From: Geobacter sp.
GTDB taxonomy: Bacteria > Desulfobacterota > Desulfuromonadia > Geobacterales > Geobacteraceae
DNA: 64,000 nt
Reading direction: 5' to 3'
Assembly: GCA_003490025.1 (NCBI GenBank)
Contig: DNJC01000112.1
Coordinates: 16,398 to 80,397 of the forward strand
The notes below the pieces were generated by a model. That model worked only from the letters and a program-made list of their open reading frames with translations, made no database searches and had not been told where the DNA came from. Each line of letters starts with the position of its first letter. The first letter of the stretch is position 1. The translations under genes were made by a program, and so were the position numbers. Below are positions 58,762 through 64,000 of the stretch, piece after piece.

Positions 58762-59628
58762 ATGACGATCGAGAAGAAACCGATAATTTTCCTGCTCCTG
58801 GCCACCGCCACCATCCTGGTCGGCACCGTCGTCACCATGGTGCTCCCTTTCAGGTGGATCAACGATCCCAAGCTCGCCATCGCCTCGGTGAAGCCGTACA
58901 CGCCGCTGCAACTTGAAGGGCGCGACATCTACATCCGCGAGGGGTGCAACAACTGCCACACCCAGACGGTCCGCCCGCTCCTCTCGGATACGGAGCGCTA
59001 CGGCGAGTACTCGAAGAGCGGCGAGTTCGCCTACGACCAGCCGTTTCTCTGGGGCTCCAGGAGAAACGGCCCGGACGTCGCGCGCATCGGCGGCAAGTAC
59101 CCGGACGCCTGGCACGTCAAACACATGAAGGACCCGCGCTCCATGGTGCCGCGCTCCAACATGCCGGCCTACAAATTCCTTGAGCAGCCGCTCGACACGA
59201 GCCTCACCGAGAGGAAGATGAAGGCGCTCAACTTCCCCTACACCCAGGCGCAGATCGCGGAGCTGTCGGGGAAGACCGAACTGGACGCCATGGTCGCCTA
59301 CCTGCAGAAGCTCGGCAACGACATCCCCTGGAGAAAGACAGGGAAGGCGGAGGTGCTGGGAGAGTTGAAGAACCCGTTCCAGGACAACGCCGCGGTGCTC
59401 CCCGAGGGCAAGAAACTCTACCTCGAGCACTGCGCCCAATGCCACGGCAAGGACCTGGAGGGGGAGGTCGGCCCGAGCCTGAAGGACCTGGACAAGCCGG
59501 ACGCCGTCGTCTTCGGCATCGTCTACAGCGGCATACCGGCAGGGAGCATGCCCGCCTTCGGCGACAGCCTCGGCAAGGAGCGGACCTGGAAGGTGGTCAC
59601 TTTCCTGAAGTCCGAGCACAGGCGCTGA
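58762..59628 (+). CDS. ccoO: Cbb3 oxidase subunit II with extra C-terminal cytochrome c domain
   Basis: A 288-residue membrane-bound cytochrome c. Residues 1-200 are CcoO with a TM anchor (about 7-28) and the CNNCH heme site (62-66). Residues 205-288 add a second cytochrome c domain with CAQCH (224-228) and a Met ligand in PAGSMPAFG. CcoO is normally about 200 residues with one heme, so this is a fusion. The CcoP gene downstream has only one heme, so the total stays at three. Confidence 0.93.
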   Translation: MTIEKKPIIFLLLATATILVGTVVTMVLPFRWINDPKLAIASVKPYTPLQLEGRDIYIREGCNNCHTQTVRPLLSDTERYGEYSKSGEFAYDQPFLWGSRRNGPDVARIGGKYPDAWHVKHMKDPRSMVPRSNMPAYKFLEQPLDTSLTERKMKALNFPYTQAQIAELSGKTELDAMVAYLQKLGNDIPWRKTGKAEVLGELKNPFQDNAAVLPEGKKLYLEHCAQCHGKDLEGEVGPSLKDLDKPDAVVFGIVYSGIPAGSMPAFGDSLGKERTWKVVTFLKSEHRR

Positions 59629-59629
59629 T

Positions 59630-59818
59630 ATGGATGCGGCGAGTGTCTACTACCTCGGCGTCACCGTCATCCTCTTCCTCGTCTTCGCCGCCATCGTGGC
59701 GCGCGTCTACAGCGGCAAACGGAAGGCGAAGGGGGAGGAGCCCAAGTACCGGATGATGGAAGACGAAAAGCCACACGAAGCCAATGGCAAAGGAGGACGC
59801 GATGTCCGACGAAAATAA
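59630..59818 (+). CDS. ccoQ: CcoQ-like small subunit
   Basis: A 62-residue protein with one TM segment (about 8-28, YYLGVTVILFLVFAAIVARV) and a charged tail. CcoQ stabilises the cbb3 complex in other bacteria. It starts 1 base after ccoO and overlaps ccoP by 17 bases. Confidence 0.8.
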   Translation: MDAASVYYLGVTVILFLVFAAIVARVYSGKRKAKGEEPKYRMMEDEKPHEANGKGGRDVRRK

Positions 59819-60293
59819 GGAATACGACGGCATACGGTACCGTGCCGAGAAAAGCTCCCCCCTCGTCTTCAGAATCCTCTTCTTTGGGCTCATCACCTGG
59901 GGCGTGATCTTCATGGGGTACTACCTTTTCAGCGGCTGGAGTTCCCACGCGGAATACGCCGGGATAAAGAAGGCGAAGGAGGCGCGCCTTGCCGCGCAGA
60001 AGGAAGGGCAAAGCGAGCAGAAGGCGATCAGCACCCACGAGGAGATCAGGAGCACCAATCTCATCGACGAGGGGAAGAAGGAGTTCGCCTCGCGCTGTGC
60101 CTCGTGTCACGGTGAGAACGCCAAGGGGGGGATAGGCCCCGACCTGACCCGCAAGGAGTACAAGTACGGCAAGACGGCGCCGCAGGTGACCAGCAGCATA
60201 GTGGACGGCCGCCCGGGCGGGATGCCGGGCTTCAAGAACGACCTGTCCGGAGACAAGGTACAGGGGCTCGTGCAATACCTGCTGTCGCTTTGA
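59802..60293 (+). CDS. ccoP: Cbb3 oxidase subunit III, mono-heme
   Basis: A 163-residue membrane cytochrome c: N-terminal CcoP TM helix (about 22-45, FRILFFGLITWGVIFMGYY) and one cytochrome c domain with CASCH (99-103) and a GGMPGF Met ligand. CcoP usually has two heme domains. The ATG at 59802 follows AAAGGAGG; an ATG at 59784 would overlap the ribosome site. It overlaps ccoG. Confidence 0.92.
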   Translation: MSDENKEYDGIRYRAEKSSPLVFRILFFGLITWGVIFMGYYLFSGWSSHAEYAGIKKAKEARLAAQKEGQSEQKAISTHEEIRSTNLIDEGKKEFASRCASCHGENAKGGIGPDLTRKEYKYGKTAPQVTSSIVDGRPGGMPGFKNDLSGDKVQGLVQYLLSL

Positions 60294-61513
60294 GCCGGCG
60301 CTACACCAGGGCGCGGATAGCCCCCTGGCGCAAGAGGGTCCAGTGGCTCTCAACCCTGTGCCTTCTGGTGATTCCCTTCCTGCGGGTGGGGGGAGAGTCG
60401 CTGCTGCGCCTGGACGCCGGGAGCAGGACCCTCTTCTTCTTCGGCGCGTCGCTGAGGATCGAGGAGTTCTACCTGCTCCTCATAGTGGTGCTGATCTTCG
60501 TCTTCGGATTTCTTTTCGTCACCATGCTCTTTGGCAGGGTCTGGTGCGGCTGGCTCTGCCCGCAGACCACCCTGGCGGACCTTGCGGACTGGTTCGATTC
60601 GCGGCTCAAGAAGGCGGGACCCGCCCCGGTACGGGCGGCAGCACGGCAGATCCTCTACGCGGCGGTATCGGCCCTGGTCGCCTGCAACATGGTCTGGTAT
60701 TTCATCGAGCCGAGGGAGTTCTTTGACAGGCTCTTCTCGGGAGAGATAGGGACGATGGCGGGGATATCGCTTCTGGGCACCTTCCTGCTGGTCTACTTCG
60801 ACCTCGCCCTGGTGCGGCGCACCTTCTGCAAGACCGTCTGTCCCTACGGGCGCATCCAGTTGATGACCATGGAGCGCGGGACGCTGACGCTGGAGTTCGA
60901 TCCGGACCTGAAGGAAAAGTGCCTGCGCTGCGGGGCGTGCGTCAGGGCCTGCCCCACCGGGATCGACATCCGCAACGGGTTGCAGATCGAGTGCATCAAC
61001 TGCGGGCGCTGTCTCGACGCCTGCCGGGACGTCATGGAGCCGGGCGGGCTCGGAGGGTTGATCCACTACACCTTCGGCAGGACGGCTCCCGGCGAGCCCC
61101 GGCCGGTGAACCGCAAGGCGCTGCTGATGGCCGGGGTCATCCTGCTCCTCGTGAGCCTTCTGGTTGCTGGGGTGGCGACCCGCAAGGAGGCGACCCTCAA
61201 GGTGCAGCGGGCGGCGAATGCCCAGGTGAGGAAGCTTCCCGACGGCTCCCTGGTCAACTTCTACATCGCCTATGTCGAGAACCGCGGCACCTCCCCGGCC
61301 GTCTTTTCGCTGGAAGTGGGCCAGGCGCCGGGGGAATCGGCCCAGTTGATCGGCCCGGTGCGGGATCTGAAGGTGGCGGCGAACGCGAACCGCAAGGTCG
61401 ACCTGGTGCTGAAGCTGAAGCCCGCGCCGGCTGCGGGGCGCACGATGGAACTCCGGCTCGTCGCCGGCGGCAAGGTGGTGGCGGTGAGCCCGCTGCCGGT
61501 CGCCGTTGAGTGA
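60290..61513 (+). CDS. ccoG: CcoG/FixG ferredoxin-type maturation protein
   Basis: Membrane Fe-S protein that helps copper loading of the cbb3 oxidase, probably as a cupric reductase. The 407-residue protein has several TM helices (about 15-190), CGWLCPQ and CKTVCPYG pairs, two 4Fe-4S motifs (CLRCGACVRACPTG, CINCGRCLDAC) and a C-terminal Ig-like domain (about 300-407). Start is TTG at 60290 inside the ccoP stop (TTGA); no better start is visible. Confidence 0.92.
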   Translation: MSRRYTRARIAPWRKRVQWLSTLCLLVIPFLRVGGESLLRLDAGSRTLFFFGASLRIEEFYLLLIVVLIFVFGFLFVTMLFGRVWCGWLCPQTTLADLADWFDSRLKKAGPAPVRAAARQILYAAVSALVACNMVWYFIEPREFFDRLFSGEIGTMAGISLLGTFLLVYFDLALVRRTFCKTVCPYGRIQLMTMERGTLTLEFDPDLKEKCLRCGACVRACPTGIDIRNGLQIECINCGRCLDACRDVMEPGGLGGLIHYTFGRTAPGEPRPVNRKALLMAGVILLLVSLLVAGVATRKEATLKVQRAANAQVRKLPDGSLVNFYIAYVENRGTSPAVFSLEVGQAPGESAQLIGPVRDLKVAANANRKVDLVLKLKPAPAAGRTMELRLVAGGKVVAVSPLPVAVE

Positions 61514-61520
61514 CCGGACG

Positions 61521-61672
61521 CGTTTCCAAGCTGAAGCGTGGAGCTTGGGAACGAGAGAAGAGCCCTCGCCCTCCGGGAGAGGGCGGCCGAAGGCCGGGTG
61601 AGGGCGGTGCCACGAAGCGAGGTGTCGCAGACGGCAACGCCCTCACCCCGTCCCTCTCCCGGAGGGCGAGGG
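61521..61672. repeat. BIME-like inverted repeat inside the cco operon
   Basis: Starts with a diverged CGTTTCCAAGCT/AGCTTGGGAACG hairpin (61521-61553). Then a perfect 21-bp inverted repeat (arms 61563-61583 and 61652-61672, CCCTCGCCCTCCGGGAGAGGG) encloses a second 10-bp pair (61597-61606 and 61638-61647). The strong hairpin lies between ccoG and fixH and may set their mRNA ratio. Confidence 0.85.
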
Positions 61673-61712
61673 GGAGTAGGACAAGGTAGATTATAGTTTG
61701 GAGGAAGTTTAC

Positions 61713-62174
61713 ATGCCGTCATCCACCAAAAGCACCGGCCGCAGCTACAAGATCGCCCTCTCGCTCATGTTCGGGATCTTCCTCCTCGGCATGGCGGCGA
61801 CGCTGCTCCTTTCCACCCGCCGCGGCAGCCGCGTGGTCGACGCCGAGTACTACAATAACGGCCTGCACTACGGCCAGACCGGAAGCGGCGCCAGGAACCC
61901 CGGCCTCGGCTGGTCCCTCTCCGCATCGATCCAGGGAAGCGATCTGCTGGTAAAGGTGAACGACGAGCAGGGCGCGCCGGTAGCGGGGGGAAAGCTCTTC
62001 TTCCAGCCGGGGCGCAGCGCAACCGTGAGAAACGAAGCGGTGACGCTCTCGGAATCGTCCCCCGGCATCTTCCGCGCCCCGCGTCCCGCCGCGGCCGAAG
62101 GGGACCTGCAGGGGACCCTCCTTTTCAGCAGGGGCGAGGCGAGCGCCAGCCAAAGGGTGGTGTTCTTCTATTGA
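61713..62174 (+). CDS. ccoH: FixH/CcoH cbb3 assembly protein
   Basis: A 153-residue bitopic protein with a TM segment (about 14-34), the DAEYYNNGLHY motif of FixH and a beta-rich periplasmic domain. It helps assemble cbb3 oxidase with CcoI. GGAGGAAG precedes the ATG at 61713. Its stop overlaps the ccoI start. Confidence 0.9.
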   Translation: MPSSTKSTGRSYKIALSLMFGIFLLGMAATLLLSTRRGSRVVDAEYYNNGLHYGQTGSGARNPGLGWSLSASIQGSDLLVKVNDEQGAPVAGGKLFFQPGRSATVRNEAVTLSESSPGIFRAPRPAAAEGDLQGTLLFSRGEASASQRVVFFY

Positions 62175-64000
62175 AACAGGCACTTTCCCCATGTTTCCAC
62201 TGCGGAGCCGACATCCCCCCCGGGGGGTTGGTTGAAGAACGCTCCGGCGATACGACCGTCGGCTTTTGCTGCCGCGGCTGCCACGGCGCCTACCTCCTCA
62301 TCAGCGGCGCGGGGCTTGCCGATTTCTACCGGCGACGCGAGTGGCAGGAGAGCGGCCTGGCGCCCCAGGCATTCCAGGGGGGCTACCACGACAGCTACCT
62401 CGCCCGCTTCGTCTATCCCGCCGACTCCGGGAGCGCCATCGACATCATCATCGACGGCATCCGCTGCGCCTCCTGCGTCTGGCTGAACGAGAAGATCATC
62501 GCCTCTCTCCCCGGAGTGCTCGACGCCCGGGTCAACTACGCCACCGGCCGCGCCCGCGTCATCTTCGACCCCGAACTCACCTCTCCCGCCGCCATCTTCA
62601 CCCGCATCGACCGGGTCGGCTATGCGCCACGCCCCTACACGGAAAGCGCCGCGAAGGAGGTGAACCGGCGCGAGCAGAAGGATCTCCTGTACCGGTTCGG
62701 GACGGCGATCTTTCTCACCATGCAGCTCATGGCCTATTCCTTCGCCCTCTACGCCGGCTATTTCCAGGGGATCGACGCGGTCATGAAGGGGTACCTGCAA
62801 CTCTTCTCGCTGCTGGTCACCACCCCGGTCGTCTTCTACTGCGGCTGGCCCTTCCTCTCGGGCGCCTGGCGCGCCATGGTCAACCGGGCGCCGAGCATGG
62901 AACTGCTGATCTCGATCGGCGCCCTCTCCTCCTACGCCTACAGCGTCTACGCCACCTTTGCCGGCGGGGAGGTGTACTTCGAGACGGCGGCGATGATCGT
63001 CACCCTGATCCTGGCCGGAAGGCTCCTGGAGAACGCGGCGAAAAGACAGGCGGCTGGAGGGGTGGAACGGCTCCTGGGCCTTTGCCCGCAGCAGGCGCAA
63101 CGTTTCTGCGGCGACGATCTGGAGCGCGTCGACCCGGCGGAGCTTCGCCCCGGCGACCTGATCCTGGTTTCCCCGGGCGAGCGGTTCCCGGCGGACGGCA
63201 GGATCGAGGAGGGAAGCACCGACATCGACGAGTCGGCCGCGACCGGAGAGGCGCTGCCGCTCTTCAAAAGGGCGGGGGACGCGGTTATCGCCGGGAGCAG
63301 CAACCTGACCGGCGCGGTCCGGGTGCGGTGCGAGAGGGAGGTGTCGGACAGCTTCATCGCGCGGGTGGCGCGCCTCGTGGAGGAGGCCCAGAGCCGCCGG
63401 GCGCCGATCCAGGGGGTCGCCGACCGGGTCAGCGCCTTCTTCGTCCCGACGGTCCTCGTCACGTCGCTCGCCACCTTCTGCTGGCACTACCTTGCCGGGA
63501 CCCCGTTCGGCGAGAGCCTCATGATCGCTCTCGCCGTGGTGGTCATCGCCTGCCCCTGCGCCCTGGGCCTGGCGACCCCGACGGCGATTCTGGCCGGGAC
63601 CGGGGCCGCGGCATCGATGGGGGTGATCTTCAAGGGGGGCGACATCCTGGAGCGCCTGAGCCGTGTCAGGGTCGCCGTCTTCGACAAGACCGGGACCCTC
63701 ACCTGCGGCAGGCCGATCCTCTTCGACATCCAGGCCGAGCCCGAAATCACCCCCCGGGAAATGATCGCCATCGCAGCCTCCGTGGAGCGGGGTTCGCTCC
63801 ACCCGCTAGCCAAGGCGATACGCGACTACGCCGACGCCCACGGCATCGTCCATCCCGCCGGGACCGAGCTGAAGGCGGTGCCGGGAGGCGGGGTGACCGG
63901 GAGGGTGAACGGGGAGGAGGTGGCGCTGGGGAGCGTCTCCTTCATGGAGCGGTTGGGAGTCGCCGGGGTGCCGCGCGCGGGAGAGCCCGCGGACGGCCGC
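62171..64000 (+). CDS. ccoI: CcoI/FixI copper-transporting P-type ATPase, 3' end beyond window
   Basis: Copper exporter that supplies copper to cbb3 oxidase. Translated here to the window edge (about 610 residues). N-terminus has CFHCGAD and CCRGCHGAY (an FixI-type Cys-rich domain), then an HMA domain with IRCASCVW, TM helices, the metal-binding CPC motif (VVIACPCALGLATPT), the actuator SATGEALP-like loop and the phosphorylation site DKTGTLT. Start is TTG at 62171, overlapping the fixH stop (TTGA). The ATP-binding part is only partly visible. Confidence 0.93.
   Translation, partial: MKQALSPCFHCGADIPPGGLVEERSGDTTVGFCCRGCHGAYLLISGAGLADFYRRREWQESGLAPQAFQGGYHDSYLARFVYPADSGSAIDIIIDGIRCASCVWLNEKIIASLPGVLDARVNYATGRARVIFDPELTSPAAIFTRIDRVGYAPRPYTESAAKEVNRREQKDLLYRFGTAIFLTMQLMAYSFALYAGYFQGIDAVMKGYLQLFSLLVTTPVVFYCGWPFLSGAWRAMVNRAPSMELLISIGALSSYAYSVYATFAGGEVYFETAAMIVTLILAGRLLENAAKRQAAGGVERLLGLCPQQAQRFCGDDLERVDPAELRPGDLILVSPGERFPADGRIEEGSTDIDESAATGEALPLFKRAGDAVIAGSSNLTGAVRVRCEREVSDSFIARVARLVEEAQSRRAPIQGVADRVSAFFVPTVLVTSLATFCWHYLAGTPFGESLMIALAVVVIACPCALGLATPTAILAGTGAAASMGVIFKGGDILERLSRVRVAVFDKTGTLTCGRPILFDIQAEPEITPREMIAIAASVERGSLHPLAKAIRDYADAHGIVHPAGTELKAVPGGGVTGRVNGEEVALGSVSFMERLGVAGVPRAGEPADGR

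Noticed and set aside
57190..59619. 809-codon minus-strand frame across the cco operon
   Set aside because: Antisense shadow of ccoN and ccoO, whose plus-strand products carry all heme and copper ligands.

Overview
The window reads as a chromosomal segment from a Geobacter-type anaerobic delta-proteobacterium (Desulfuromonadales; Geobacter, Geomonas or Citrifermentans-like). The GC-rich coding sequence, the citramalate synthase route to isoleucine, the oxp-like type II secretion cluster beside tig-clpPX-lon-hup, the cbb3 and bd oxidases, the nitrosative-stress proteins and the dispersed Geobacter-type intergenic repeats all fit. The genus is inferred from gene content and order; no database search was possible.

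Left part (1-21.6 kb, almost all minus strand): aconitase B (cut by the window edge), FdhD, a succinate-semialdehyde dehydrogenase and a secreted cohesin/dockerin-type protein with a Gly-Ser hexamer repeat. Then comes a long operon, transcribed right to left: polyprenol-phosphate glycosyltransferase, a small membrane protein, GspF, GspE, PilM-, PilN-, PilO- and PilP/GspC-like proteins, a GspD secretin carrying a C-terminal cohesin domain, two pseudopilins, FtsE, FtsX, an EnvC-type amidase activator and the CtpA protease, ending at a strong terminator at 6509-6540. It links a type II secretion/pilus-like machine with cell-wall remodelling. A tRNA-Asp/tRNA-Val/tRNA-Asp cluster follows.

Middle (21.6-36 kb): the proteostasis block tig-clpP-clpX-lon-hup, then cydAB with an Rrf2-family regulator. 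At 31,224-35,748 lies a compact, AT-richer integrative element bounded by a 20-bp direct repeat that lies over the 3' end and stop codon of a small zinc-ribbon gene. It carries a P4-type tyrosine integrase, two small divergent AlpA-like regulators (one near each end), a membrane protein of unknown function, a serine resolvase with a res-like upstream region, and about 1 kb with no convincing gene.

Right part (36-64 kb): ComEA-like protein, citramalate synthase, aspartate kinase, TsaE, CBS protein, NAD(P)HX repair enzyme, AcpS, a TPR metallopeptidase, Dxs with an SDL/SDQ repeat tail, IspA, XseB, XseA, an orphan ParA-like ATPase with a Cys-containing C-terminal region, a divergent polysaccharide deacetylase and a DUF4160/DUF2442 pair. 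Next is a group tied to O2 and NO stress: bacteriohemerythrin, RIC Fe-S repair protein, hybrid cluster protein and small Cys-containing proteins. The window ends in a cbb3 oxidase operon (ccoNOQP-ccoG-fixH-ccoI), where one c-type heme domain sits on CcoO instead of CcoP.

Several dispersed repeat families fill the intergenic space: REP-like hairpins built on a CCCTCCCCTT/AAGGGGAGGG core, heptamer GTTGAAC/GTTCAAC arrays, and a GGTCGGACN nonamer array that runs into the dxs coding region.
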